From NCBI GenBank assembly GCA_015179125.1, contig WHVA01000177.1:1-64000 (forward strand): a stretch of 64,000 nt of DNA, read 5' to 3'. The translations under genes were made by a program, and so were the position numbers. Under the pieces are notes generated by a model that ran no database searches, had not been told where the DNA came from, and saw only the letters and a program-made list of their open reading frames with translations. Shown here piece after piece: positions 10,301-22,275 of the stretch (its first letter is position 1; each line of letters begins with the position of its first letter). This stretch comes from Gautieria morchelliformis (taxonomy: Eukaryota > Basidiomycota > Agaricomycetes > Gomphales > Gomphaceae).

Positions 10301-11856
10301 ACATGGCAGGGTGGCTCTCTTGCCGGTCTGTCAGACAAAGATGGTTCTGCATGCTAATGTATCCCTAAAAAATACAAAGTAACATATGTGAAAGCATAAA
10401 TTTACCTTTAGGTGTCCTCTGAAAATAATAAATAACATAGATCAAGAGAAACTCAAAATTATATAAAAATAGAGATGAAGAATAACAAAAAAGATGGAAG
10501 TATATATATTTTTAGAGTTTTTACAGGCCATTGTGAGTCAGGGTTGGATAGGGGGTGTGCAGGCAGCATACAAATAGATGAAACACATATACAGTAGAAC
10601 TGAGTAGAAGTGTGAACATGAAACAACAGGGAGGAAAGCAGACAAAGGAACCCATGTAAGAAAACATGCCTTGAGACCTGCATACATGTTACCCTGCACG
10701 GACTCTTGGTCTAACAGGTAGCATATCCCGCAAATGCATGCTAGCCATAGGAACACCCAAAGGGGCTCAAATCAGGAAGGTGATGGGGCCAGTGATGAAC
10801 CATCATACCGGTTAGAGGATGTCGATCGTGTTTGATGGCATGACTGCTTGCGAATAATGCGAGTAGCGAATGGTCATTCAGCAAATCCAGTGAGTGGCAA
10901 ACAGAGCGAACATAGAGATGGAGGGATGAAAGGGAAAAATAGGGGTAACTATTATCTCGTCAGAATGGCCAGGACTTGGAGTGCACATTAACTCGAGCGC
11001 AGTGATAAGGGACTCAGAGGTGAAGCTTGGGCGTGAACTTGAGTGCAGAAACAGAGTAGAACTTGACTCGATGTGCTTTAACTTGAGCACATGGTGGTGA
11101 CCGGCAATGAAGCGATAGATTACTTATGAGACTACCTAACTACTATATACATGAGTAGATAGGGGAAGTGGGGTTTCAGATCAAATGTGAGATCTGGGCG
11201 GCAAAGTCACGCCGTTACACCAAGCTAAAACCACAAGCTTGCAACAGTAACTTGATGCAATAATAAACAGGTCATGACAAGATGCTGGGAAAAAGAGAGG
11301 TCCATGGAAATGAATGAGCACAAGATGAGAGTGACAAGGAGAATGAAGGAGTGACTGTGGGACGAGGCAAGAAGTCATAAGGCAACATGTAGTTTATTAA
11401 TAATTGGTTCAGATGAGGACTCAGAGTAGAAGGCCATTAGATGTCTATATCCTACTATAATCTCTGCCACTGCCTAACTCTAGGACTTAATCCAGTGGTG
11501 TCATGCCTTGAAACCAAGTCATATGATTGCGCAACCACAAGGGCCGATGGTGTCTACAGCATTGCGGGTGGGCTTTGTGTTTGTCTAGATTGCATAGACT
11601 GTCATAGATATATAAACAGAAGGCCTCAAAAAGTTTCAGCGAAATTTTATTTTATTTACTTATGTGTTAAGCTCATCGTGACTGAAAACACCTACAAATG
11701 TCTGCGTCATGACGAGCACGAGTATGGGTGTGGGTGGTGTTGATGATGCCTGGTAACCCATGGGTGTGAAGGTACATGGCCACTGGTATTCCAGTGACCC
11801 AGCTCAGGTAGGTGGTTTTTTCAGAGGTCATCTTTATTCACGGTATTAAGTGTGGT
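10301..11856. other. No recognisable gene
   Basis: AT-rich to mixed sequence with only short frames. A TATATAAAAAT-like stretch lies near 10462 and simple purine-rich runs are present. The composition resembles decayed LTR-type sequence, but no boundary, PBS or coding relic could be fixed. Confidence 0.4.
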
Positions 11857-11995
11857 TAGTGTTTTCCCGGCCCAGCTTGGGCTCAAAATCCCCGGTCACG
11901 GCTCGGCCTGAGACAGCTCAGGCTTCACAAAACCAAGGCTGGGCCTTTTGTTAGGGCTCAGGCCTGGCTCTAGCTTGGCTAAAAGCAGGCAAAAC
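11857..11995. repeat. Possible hAT-type transposon end with GGCTC/GGCCT-rich subterminal repeats
   Basis: The sequence begins TAGTGTTTTCCCGGCCC and then carries clustered GGCTC, GGCCT and AGCTTGG motifs in both orientations. The layout (TAGTGTT start, GC-rich short repeats after it) is the same as the ends of the hAT element at 39392-40694, although the sequence differs. No opposite end was found in the following 2 kb, so this may be a solo fragment. Confidence 0.35.
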
Positions 11996-12192
11996 TTATC
12001 CTATTTCAGACGCGTGGCTACTCGTTCACCCATGGACTCGGCACCTAAACATCCGTTAGCGGAGAGGCCGGTGCCGGCGCTGCTGTGCCCGCTAGGAATG
12101 GTGCTGTTGCATCTAGTAGCGAACTGATATAAGGGTATGTGCGGCCAATGGGTGACCCTCACCTACTTCTACCCACTCTCCACTGTCTCGAA

Positions 12193-13823
12193 ATGAGTAT
12201 TGACGTTGACCGTAACGTTGAAGATGTTATTGCATGTCAGTATTACCAGTGTTCCATCTCCTTTCTTTCTTCTCTCATTATGTTTGGCTACAGACGCACC
12301 AACAAAGTACGGGGCTGTCGCTGCACTAGCAATGCTAACATATGACTATGGTTGGTTTCTCACTGGTCAGGAATGAAATATGGCTGACTCCGTCACGATA
12401 GCCATTACATTTGATGACGAGGTGCGTGTCACTTCGAATGACGGAACAGCTTCGCCTATCTTGTTATAGTTCGAATTCGTATGGAAGCGCCGCTGGTCTT
12501 TAGGAAAGATACTATTCATATTCGTATGTATATGTTCCTGCTAGTATCAGATCTCTATGGTAATATTGATGCCATACATCATCAGCATCGTTATTTCGGA
12601 TTACTGTCGCTTCTTTCTGTTGTGATGGGTGCAGTTTTCATGCACGGTCCTGTGTGATATCAATGTACTAATGTTGCAATCAGGGTTTTCCTTCGGGACC
12701 TTGCTGGTGAGGCATTAGTGAATTCGCCTCGCCATATCTCACCTGATTTTCCAAAGTTGTACGCATCGCAATTCTTCGGGGAAGTATGTGTGTCCTGATA
12801 CCGTGTTGGACACAAGCTGCAACGGGCTTATCTGGTGGACTATAACGTCGTAGGTCTAACTTTCTTTGCCTCAATGGACGCTCTCATGCATCGTCCCCAT
12901 CATGACCGAGATTCTGACGCAAAAGTCTGTTTCAGTGAGGTTATTGCTATTGTAACCGCGGAAAGTGAGATAAATATTGTCTTTGGGGATAGCTACTTGC
13001 GCGCTCATCCATATGCATCTAGTTATCCTCATACTTCGAGTACGTGGCTCCTTCCCTTTGCCAGTGTAATTATCGGCCTTACTTTAATCTGAATAGATAT
13101 ATGCTGTTTATAACTGCAGCCGAAGACTACTCCTCGTCATGATTGTGTTCTTAGTGGCGGCGATAGCCAGCTCTTCGTGGCTGGCCATTTCAACATTGTC
13201 TACCAGCGAGTACTTGCTCCACTTCTGCGCAGTCAAGCTTCTCATGACAATCCAATAGCACAGATGAAGGTAAGTCGCACGATTGGCTGCCGCCCAAATG
13301 GTACCACACCGCCCCATGCATTTTTCTTTTGGATCCCTTTCCTTATATTTGAGACATTTCTCGTTGCTCTCATGTTGTGCAAATGTTGGAGGGTATACAG
13401 AATTGAGGGAGGCTCTAGGCTGTTACATCTGATTATTAGAGACAGGTATGCATACATGGCCAGTGGCCCTTGATTTTTTCTTGATATTGTCAACGCTAAT
13501 GTTCAGCCTTAGTCTTTTCTACTTTTGGGTGTAGGATTCTGTTCTCCTTTCTATCGCTCCGTTCTTATCCAGCATATCAGCATGTTCATAGCTCTACTGG
13601 CGAATTGTATTCTGTGGGGCATCCCTTCGTTAGATCCTGGAACTGCTTCTGGGTGAGTCCTGGCATCATTCTCTGAATCTACTTCCATTTGACGGGCCAC
13701 TTAACGTCCCACCTCAGTTGGGCAATTGCCATGCCGTGCGCAGTGTGTTGTCGCTTACTCCTCAATATGCGTGAAAACATGTATAAAGAGACGACGTCCA
13801 TCTGGACCGTCATGTCACCCTAG
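12193..13823 (+). CDS. DUF6533-like seven-transmembrane protein, multi-exon
   Basis: Scattered exons fit the DUF6533 family, Agaricomycete integral membrane proteins of unknown function with about seven helices. Exon 1 is 12193-12235 (ATG at 12193). Exon 2 is 12294-12350 (YGAVAALAMLTYDY, the family N-terminal helix), exon 3 is 12402-12421 (ITFDDE), exon 4 is 12470-12523 (FVWKRRWSLGKILFIF), and exon 5 starts at 12586 (RYFGLLSLLS). Phases join without a stop through exon 5. The middle, about 12640-13200, could not be resolved and may be damaged. The C-terminal part is clear again: WIPFLIFETFLVALMLCKCW near 13330-13390, then SRLLHLIIRD, then WAIAMPCAVCCRLLLNMRE near 13730-13775, with a stop at 13821-13823. 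Expected location is a cell membrane; the role is not known. Confidence 0.62.
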
Positions 13824-14700
13824 GATCAATCTTCCACAAGTCCGAGCTCTGGTCATTCAAATGTCTGAAGACGAGGAAAGAGTTGGATACAATTCTTCAA
13901 TCTGTTCGTGTTTCTGTTCACATCGCCATGAGGGGGGGGGTCCTACTGCTTGCCACCTGCGACCTGCTGTCTCCAGTGTATGGGGGTGTATCTTCGCAGC
14001 AAAGCTGTGATTGTAATTACCTTGCTGTCTACTGCTTTCTATACGAGTTAATAATATAAGGTACGAATTCCTAGCCCGAGGGAGGCCGGCTCGGAGCAAG
14101 GTGTAGTTGCCGCAACAGAAAAAGATTTAGACACTCGCTGGTTGTACTGTACAAGTATATATGATGTGGTAGGACAGAAGAGGCAGGAGACCTGACAACG
14201 GGACACGACAGTAAAAAATCCAGTTGGAAAAAGCCTGTGAGCCGTGCCGTAGTCGCTGACCGTCGGGGGTGGGAGGGAGAGCGAAAAAACTAAAAAAAGA
14301 CTGCGCTAAGTTAGAGCGTGCATGGCAAGCGAGCCAAAAGGCGAATTTTACCTGTGCGAGGTAGAGCGTGTGACGCAGGCAAGCGACAAAGCAAGAACCG
14401 TCTGCTAAATAGGATGGAGTAGTTCCCCCTGATAGAAAACAACTGGGTTGTGGCGGTTGGTTACAACTGCATGAGGGGCCTAATGTACATTGATATCATC
14501 TTGACACAATGAGTGATGCCGATGACGCCGACGTGACGTCGCTCGCACTTCAACACACCTCCTCGAGCGGCGGAAAGTCAAGAAGCTAATCAGAACAAAG
14601 AATTTTATCACCTGGTTGTCACATTTCTTCCCTTGGAATATCTGTATATTTTTATTGATAAATGAATGAATACTCACAAGTATTAGAATCGTCCTCCGGA
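13824..14700. other. No recognisable gene downstream of the DUF6533 gene
   Basis: A G9 run occurs near 13932. From 14060 onward the sequence is unstructured and has no open frame of note. Short repeated GAGCGTG-like words occur around 14310-14370. Nothing assignable was seen. Confidence 0.4.
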
Positions 14701-16260
14701 TGGGTACGGTGATTCTGGGCGCCTAGATATGATAAAGTGGGCAGGCAGCTATTGTCGAAGGCTTGATCAGTGATGTATAACTGATGTTGAACTGAATAAT
14801 TGGCTCATTGATGTAGGTAACATCGAGTGAGCATAGTGTCAGGATTGGTTCTTTTAGGGTTTAATAACAGGTGTCGATGAATTTGAGACACCTGAACACA
14901 GCGAACCAAGAGGTCCTTGTGCGAATTAGCTATGTAGTTGGTGAAGAGTACCAGACTATGATTAGTACTACGTGGGGGTACACGATGGATGGACCCCAAA
15001 TCTACAGTCTAAGCGAAGCCTTTACAACACTCGGTGAAATCGTCTGAAGTGATGAAGAAGGGTTATCCAAGACAGATGACCCCTTCATCAGCAAAGGCAC
15101 TCCTCTAGAGGCCTTCACCAACAGGCGGAGAGTAATCCCAAGGGTTCAGAGTAAGGAGAATCGGTAGTGTCAACTCACAAGTAATATTGCTGTTCTTGGT
15201 ACAAACGGGGGCATGATAGGAGGGTAGGGCTCAAGAGTTGGTTTTCACAAGTGGGTAAGGTAAAGCACAAGGAAGATGTATGATACTTGAACTGGGGAAC
15301 ATACATGCTGAATGAGTCCTTTTTATAGAGAATACATGTATGCTACTGGCGAATGAGAAAGAGGCCAGGTGGTTCGGAATATTACAAAGGATGCACAGTC
15401 ACTTTAGAAACAAAGGGGAGACATACTGTATAGAGTGAAAACTTCAGCAAAGCTGATTCTAACAAGAAAGAGGGGCATCCAAAAGATTAATAGAGATTCT
15501 GAACCTTGGCAGCTCCTACTGTCCTGTGGCGGTACCAGTCCCATTAGTCCCAACCTGCATGGAGGCCGCAACCAACACTATAGGAATGTGTCCTGAGCAT
15601 GTGGGTCTTTCATGGAGATGGAGTTTAACAGGTGATGGGTTCTATGATGGACAATGGCTCCATGGACCAAGGTCCTGATGGGAATGATGGGATCAGTGAA
15701 TGTGAGACCATGCGATGGAATAGGAGAAGTCCATGGGTAAGGGCAGACAAGGGGAAAAATAAGGAAATAGATAACCTGGAGGTTGTCCCCTGACAATGAG
15801 GTACTTAAGTTCACAAGGATCTAACTCAGTATCAGAGCTGAGGATAATGTAGATGTCTGGTGGGTTTATATACAAAAAGCAGGGGTCAGGAACCCGTCAT
15901 TGTTGACCGTGTCAAGTGATAAGAAATAATCAGACAGGAATAGATATGAAACTAGCTAAGAATGGAAGTCAGGCTAGGATCCAAAGAGCCAAGCATTACT
16001 GAGGAATCCTGGGGACCTGAATTTTCAGGAGTGAGTTCCCAGGCCAAGGCCTCACAACCGGACTCAGGAATGGGGTCTTGACATGCCCTTCCTCAACTCC
16101 TTCTGCAGCTGACTGTACCTTCCCTGCCTCTGTGTTGCTTAGATCATGACTGATAGCTGCTATATAGTTAGTTGATTAGATAAAGGAATCCTCGCCCCTT
16201 TCTCTTTGGATTCCCTTCACCCTTGGTGTGATATTCCACAGGCAGGTGAGGTTGCCCATA
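14701..16260. other. Decayed LTR-retroelement sequence, with PBS-like site near 15829
   Basis: No intact frame. At 15829-15841 the plus strand reads GTATCAGAGCT, part of the TGGTATCAGAGC primer-binding site used by many LTR elements, directly after a CA. A block at about 16187-16255 (CTCTTTGGATTCCC ... CAGGTGAGGTT) recurs in a similar arrangement at 29735-29765, and its first half at 27395-27412, so it is probably a piece of a shared Gypsy-type LTR. Borders and orientation are unsure. Confidence 0.4.
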
Positions 16261-16593
16261 TACCAATGCATCAACTCATGCCATGCGTGCTATGCCAATA
16301 ATCTGGAACAGAGGTGAGCATGGATTGTACTCTATGCGAGCATACCATTCAATCCTGCTACCCATTGAGTATGACCTTTTGTGAATTATTAACTTACACT
16401 ATCAATTAGCTGCAGAACGGACTTTGTCCAAGACAGACTGTCAGAGTGTTATTACATGTAGAATATTTATAATAGTACATGTGAGTGGCTAATTGATTGC
16501 AGGAATGTTGCTGAAACCATCTGGAAGTCCAACCACTATGATAGCAGGAGATGCAATGTGTCCATGTGTGAATGAGTGTTTGTCCTGGGAAAC

Positions 16594-19500
16594 TCATGTA
16601 GCCTCTCTGCATCGTGTCCACAATCTGCCATGCTCAAACCGGCTGAGGTCAAGCTTTGTGGACCCCTTCGCAATGACAGCGGTGTTCGGCGGCCGCCACA
16701 AACCTATTTGGGACCATGGTGGTATCCAGAATAAAAGTTCTGTGGGCAAGTTTAGTAACCAGCCATTTTCCAGCCGTGGGTCATTTCGAAATGTAGCTGC
16801 GCAAAGGATATTAGCAGGTTTCGTCATATTCCGACAAATGAAGGTAACAGCTACTGACTAGGTGCTTGACCTGCGAATGGTGCTGAAATGAACTCCCCGG
16901 TGTCTGCATTCCACACGCGGATCGTCTTATCAAAAGACTCTGAGACGACGCGCTTGCCGTCGGGTGAGAATGCCACCGACTTGACAGTTGCGGTGTGACC
17001 TTCAAATGGCCCTGAAATGACCTCACCGTTGCCTGCATTCCACACACGGATCGTGTTATCATAGGACCCTGAGATGATATGCTTGCCATCGGGCAAGAAG
17101 GCCACAGACAAGACAAGATCGGTATGCCCTTCTAATGATCCTGAAATGATCTCACCGCTGTCTGCATTCCACACGCGGATCGTGTTATCATAGGACCCCG
17201 AGACGATTAGTTTGCCGTCGGGCGAGAATGCCACACACGAGACCCAGTCGGTGTGGCCTTCCAATGGTCCTGAAACAACCTCACCGCTCTCTGCATTCCA
17301 CACGCGGATCGTCTTATCATAAGACCCTGAGACGATGCGCTTGCCGTCGGGCGAGAATGCCACAGACAAGACCAGGTCGGTGTGCCCTTCTAATGGTCCT
17401 GAAATGACCTGACCGCTGTCTGCATTCCACACACGGATCGTCTTGTCACCAGATCCCGACACGATGTGCTTGCCGTCGGGCGAGAATGCCACCGATGAGA
17501 CAGAGCTGGTGTGGCCTTCAAATGGTCCTGAAATGACCTGACCGCTGTCTGCATTCCACACACGGATCGTTTTATCACCAGATCCCGACACGATGCGCTT
17601 CCCGTCGGGCGAGAACGTCACTGACGAGACCCAGTCGGTGTGGCCTGCGAATGGTCCTGAAATGACCTGACCACTGTCTGCATTCCACACACGGATCGTC
17701 TTGTCACCAGATCCGGACACGACGTGCTTGCCGGTGGGGGAGAACGTCACCGACGAGACCCAGTCGGTGTGGCCTCTGAATGGTCCTGAAATGACCTGAC
17801 CGCTGTCTGCACTCCACACACGGACCGTCTTGTCACCAAATCCTGAGACGATGCGCTGGCCATTGGGCGAGAATGCTACCGATGACACGTAGAGGTCATG
17901 ACCTACCAAGGCGTTCCGAATAGCTGACAACGTCTTCGGTTTCCCTGCCTCTATGTGGAGTAGTCTCGGAAATTCTGGGAGGTACGTCTGTGACAGTTTG
18001 GAACTTTGAGGTGCAAACGGGAGTGCCGACAAATAGAGATGGGGAGCGCTCTCGGAGATTACACTCCAAAAAGTAGCTACAAACTTGCGGGTATCCCTTG
18101 CGAATGCAGTAGTGTCATTATCCTGAGGCTCATTAGACACATGTCGGAGCACATAACAACTTCGGCACTCACCTGACTCCAGACAATGATTGATGAGAGC
18201 GATTCTGACGCATTGGGCACCTTCTTGATCAAACTCAGAACTTCTAGCCAGTAGAGTAGCTTAGTCTCGAAGAACTCCTTGACGTTTGCACCTATATCCG
18301 GCGTAAAGGTGGTGGCGCGAACATGGTGTGCCCAAAAACGGCAAGAGTAGGAGAGTTGTGGGGATATATGCTTCTTGGTCCGTGTCGCCAAGTCAACAAC
18401 ATCGTCGTTGCGCAGATGCGAAGTTTCAAGTTGACAAATGTTGAAACAAAGTTCATCCTTCATCACGCGCAAGGATGAGAGCGCAAGGCCATCATGGTGT
18501 AAAGATGTGTCGATGTAGTATGGTCCACTCCGGCTGCGATCTGTTAAGAAGTCACGAAAAGACACGTGCAGCAGCCTGATCGGGTCAGAGTCTTGAGCAG
18601 GAAGGCTCAACAGAGCCCCCATGGGTCCAACTATATCATGAACCTCGGTACCCGACTCATCTTCATTGCACAATTTCAGCAGGGCAGACATTGAGAGCGG
18701 TTCTCTGGCGGCCAACATGCAGCCCATCACCAATTGAAAGCGATGCCTGAAATTATCATCATCCATCTGGCCATCGTCACCCCGGAATATCTGATTGAGA
18801 ACGCCGAGATAGAGCTGGTCCAAACCATGGAGGTTCTTGGCCAAAAGTCTCTCCAGTTGCTGAACAGGATCCCTACCACGCTGCCCATCTCCTTTGACAT
18901 ATCGACAAGCAGTGGACGCCCATTGAAAGTGACCTTCAGATTTCTCTACTAATAATCGACACCAGGCATTGTTGGGCCATTTACGCTCGAGGGCCGTAAT
19001 GTTACCGAGTTGATGTTTCACAAAGCGGGTGATGGCATCGGCAGGGTTCGGGTCAATATCCTTCAAGGACTTGGAAAGGACGTGCTTCTTCCCAAGAAGG
19101 GCGTCCTGGATGTCTTGTTCGGTGCGGGAAGTGACAAGAAGACGGAAATTAGACGGCAGTTGTGCTGCTTCGTTGCCCAGGACCGACAACAGAGCCTGGC
19201 GAGATTCCAGCTCTCCGCTCTCATTCAATGCATCAATAACGACCACGGTCGGTCCAACGGCCGTTAGGTCCTGGGAAGGGTCTAGAATGAACTTTTGGAA
19301 CTGCTCACAAGGTACGCGTGTGGTCCAAAGTGCGGCCTGCTCCCCGATCACGTTCAACAAGAATGCTTTTCGTTCTGGATCCAGATCTGCCAGATCACGA
19401 GCAATAGTGCTAAAGACATTGTCGGGAGATCGTTGTGCCTGAAGAGTGCGATCAAAAAAGTACGACGACCCGAGACGTTTGAGCTTCTCAAATAGTCGAG

Positions 19501-21204
19501 CGATCTCGTGAGCAATTGCAGACTTGCCGGTACCAGGGCCATCGTTCAAGAAAAATATCCGGGGTGTGTCGTCGCTATCCTGGTTGACCCAATCCCATAT
19601 CTCCTCAATAACTTTCTCCCGAGTACCCGGGAGACATCCTTTATTAGGATTGAAACGAGCTCCCTTTGCGTAGGGCATGTCATTAAGATGAACTTCCCCG
19701 CCTGGTTGCAAGGTATTAGCCTGGGGAAACGCCCCAAAGGAGAAAACTCGCCGATTTCCCCCACAGCATTCAAAACACGTAGTACAGTGATTTCAGTATG
19801 AACCGCGGCATGTAGTTGTAACTCCATCTTGAGTTTGTTGAACGATTCCTGGTATTGTCTGACCTTGCCGTCGACACCCGACACTTGATTTTTCACGGTT
19901 CTTTTCCCTGAACAAAGATCATCAGCTATGGCCACCTGGAAGTGGGCCCAACATACAGAAATCCTTGTTTTTTGCGTAGGCGCGGATAAAATAGCTGCAC
20001 TCTAACGTCTGTTGCGCCAAGGATAGGATAATTGACCTCTGCGATTCAATTTTCTTCAACGGCTCTGCCACATGGACAAATGCAAAGGTGTCTCCAATAA
20101 CCTTCGCCAGACCATGGATGCAATCATCCCGGTTCGTCTGATCAATGATCGTCTAGATAGAGTCAACCCCAGATGTCAGCTATATCCATCCGGTTGGCGT
20201 ATGTCATAGATATACCGTGTGTGCAAGAGACAGGATGGACCATGCCATTTTCGCATAAAGATGGGCCTAGAATCAAAGCCCACCGTGTCAATGAGATGAC
20301 CTGGGAGTCGACCAACTTAGCCGTACCTCTGAGTCCTTATCCACAATATCGGTAAACAGTCTGATATTGTCCACGAGGGGAGCCCAAGTCGCCGATATTG
20401 TATTGAAGGTATTGATGGCGGAAGTGGTGGTGACATCGGGCCCAGCCCCTGCATCAACAATTGGGGGCGACGCCGTGTCCATACTATCGACCTCTTTGTT
20501 CAGACTGATATTGTCCACGAGAGGAGCCCAAGTCCCCGGTTTTGTATTGAAAGTATTGATGGTGGAAATGGCGACAGCGGCCCCACCCCCTGCATCACCA
20601 ATTAGGGGCGGCGCCGCGTCCATACCATCGACCACTTTCGTTCCGCTGACTGCTTCGTTCAACTGTGCCTCCAGCGCCTCGTGGGACGTCGCGAAGGACG
20701 TGAGGGTGAACTCTAGGACAGTCAGAAGCTCATGCATCTTTCCTGCTTTATCTGAATTTCGCAGTTTGCGAGAAACGACTGCATTGTTCGATGATTACGC
20801 GTGCAATCCGTCGATGAGCGAAAAGGGCTGACCTACGGTTGCCCCTTCTGCAAGCAGCAACTCAACCTTCTCCTTCGCACCGCCGATATAGTCATCACGT
20901 CCGATGGTATGATGGGCGTATACTTCAAATTCCAACACAGAAGACCCATTCAAGTGGTAGCTGTGTATGGATTTAAGATCAAATTGAGACAATAACGCTG
21001 GAATTACACGCACAAATAGAATGGCTCATTCCACGAGGCAGTATGGCCTCTCGCAGCTGACGCAGTCTTCTGGATATCCTTATCGACGAAGAGTTTCACA
21101 TAGCAGTGGCTAGCACGCTTGCCGAACAGTGTTTCATTGGGAAGATGGGTGCATTTCAAGTCTGTTGTCGATCGCCAAGCGTCAGTATGCAATAGACAGC
21201 GCAA
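16594..21204 (-). CDS. NLR A: C2-NACHT-WD40 receptor-like protein
   Basis: Minus-strand NLR-type gene of the fungal NWD class, signal-transducing STAND ATPases linked to non-self recognition. Inferred exons run from a C2 domain (21014-21161, with YVKLFVD and ASWNEPFYL; 20833-20960), through a helical region (20778 down to about 20343; 20216-20266; 19957-20152; about 19757-19907), to NACHT (about 19719 down to 18173), WD40 (16871-18122) and a conserved C-terminal exon (16594-16796). NACHT has Walker A GPGTGKSA and Walker B VVVIDALNES. The WD40 exon holds eight repeats of 43 residues. The last exon (LLFWIPPWSQIGLWRPPNT...) is the usual tail of this family and is reached by splicing out 16797-16870 just before an in-frame TAG at 16851. 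The intron at 18123-18172 is 50 bases. No disabling change was seen in NACHT or WD40. The start codon is not resolved. The linker has a 48-codon internal duplication that is absent from NLR B. Confidence 0.85.
16880..17960 (-). repeat. WD40-coding tandem repeats of NLR A, 129-bp unit, eight copies
   Basis: Eight WD40 units of 43 codons each carry the core SVAFSPDGKRIVSGS.DKTIRVWNADSG. The units are similar at DNA level but more diverged from each other than those of NLR B: units 1, 6 and 7 carry private changes such as RVWSADSG, GKLIVSG and NAGNGE. Variation concentrates after the GHT turn and at the residues around the D before TIRVW. Confidence 0.85.
20361..20648 (-). repeat. 144-bp in-frame tandem duplication in the NLR A linker
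   Basis: Two copies of a 144-bp unit begin at 20361 and 20505 (plus-strand CTGATATTGTCCACGAG in both). They encode two versions of the segment ending TWAPLVDNI, with its upstream VD.MD...DAG.G.... stretch. The period is exactly 48 codons, so the frame is kept. NLR B has one copy at the same place (34889-35161). Confidence 0.8.
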
Positions 21205-22275
21205 AAGAAAGAGTCTTTCCTGTAATTTTGATTGCTACAGGAATACTTAGGGGTGGAGAGTGAACGTTGCCTCGCTAGAGAAGTGATCGTGGACTTACGG
21301 TACTGTTACGATGCCCTTAACGTTGCCCCGGGCCTTAACGTGGTGCATTGTTCGCAGTGTTCGAGGTGGGTGGTAGATGGTGGTAGGCGGAAAAGGACGA
21401 CGAGAGGCGCCGCATGGCACTACCTGTCATAAAAGACATGCACTCACATTCAATGCATGAAGCCGGGTCACCGTGTTCCCGGTGTCCCGGTTGAAGCGCG
21501 CGTCCGAGATCGTCGCGTGGCTCCGATGAAGGTACTCGCTCGTCTTCGTAAGTGCAGCTGGTCCGTGTCTGAGAGGCGACGCGGCTGCCACTCATGTCGT
21601 GCCTTGCAGGGAGTGAGCTCCGTCACGCCTGGGCAAGTTTCGTGAATCAGTTGTAGCGCCCACAGTGACATGTGCACACTGCATCGCCGCAAGGTCCAGG
21701 ATTCGACCAACGCACTATCCCGCCCTTATACATATGAGGCCACGCGTCGACACCTGCAGTCGTGTCCCACACACCTGCAGCTTTGTCGACTTGTTCTCAA
21801 CCCCAAAGCAGCTCTACCAGGTCTCCAAAGGCGACACTTGTCCCTCCCTCCCACCTCCCCTCCCAAGTTTTCAAGCTTGCCTATACTCTCCGAAGTCCCA
21901 CCTCGTGTTTCAGCACCACACCCTCAGCGGACAGCGACCGCATAGTCCCCAGAGACTCCTTCTCCAAATCCCGTCAAGCGCCGAGAGTGTTCATGGCTAT
22001 CCACTTCCCAATCGCCCAGTACCAATCCGCCCGCAAATGGCTCGCCCTCCGCTCCCGTCCAACGTGTTCCTCTATGACCCCTCAAGCTCGCTGTCTTTAC
22101 AGGCATTTCACTAGCCCCGTCCGCCAAAAGCCCAATCCAACCACTTCCAAGCCCCATACCCAGCACAAGCCTCAAGCCTCCAAAGACTACGACAACTCCG
22201 CCCGATGGCAGCGCCACAAAACATAGTGCCACCCTCGTAATGGTAGCTCCAAAAGGCCCTAGCCCAATCATCCGC
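21205..22275. other. Upstream flank of NLR A, homologous to 35641-36475
   Basis: Non-coding by eye, but clearly related to the flank of NLR B. Examples are the CCTCTATGACCCC block (22071 versus 36270) and the ATAGTGCCACCCTC block near 22225 versus 36421. Homology stops close to 22275/36475. The region probably holds the 5' end and promoter of NLR A, and it marks the extent of the duplicated block. Confidence 0.6.

Noticed and set aside
12835..13092. Independent open frame in the middle of the DUF6533 locus
   Set aside because: It lies between clear DUF6533 exons on the same strand and is more likely exon plus intron read-through of that gene.
16493..16861. Plus-strand frames at 16493-16861 and 30284-30667 that look conserved between the two loci
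   Set aside because: The conservation is explained by the C-terminal NLR exon on the minus strand, whose reading matches the family tail.
20367..20831. Plus-strand frame of 154 codons across the NLR A linker
   Set aside because: Antisense of the conserved helical exon and its 144-bp duplication; the minus-strand frame is conserved in NLR B, the plus frame is not.
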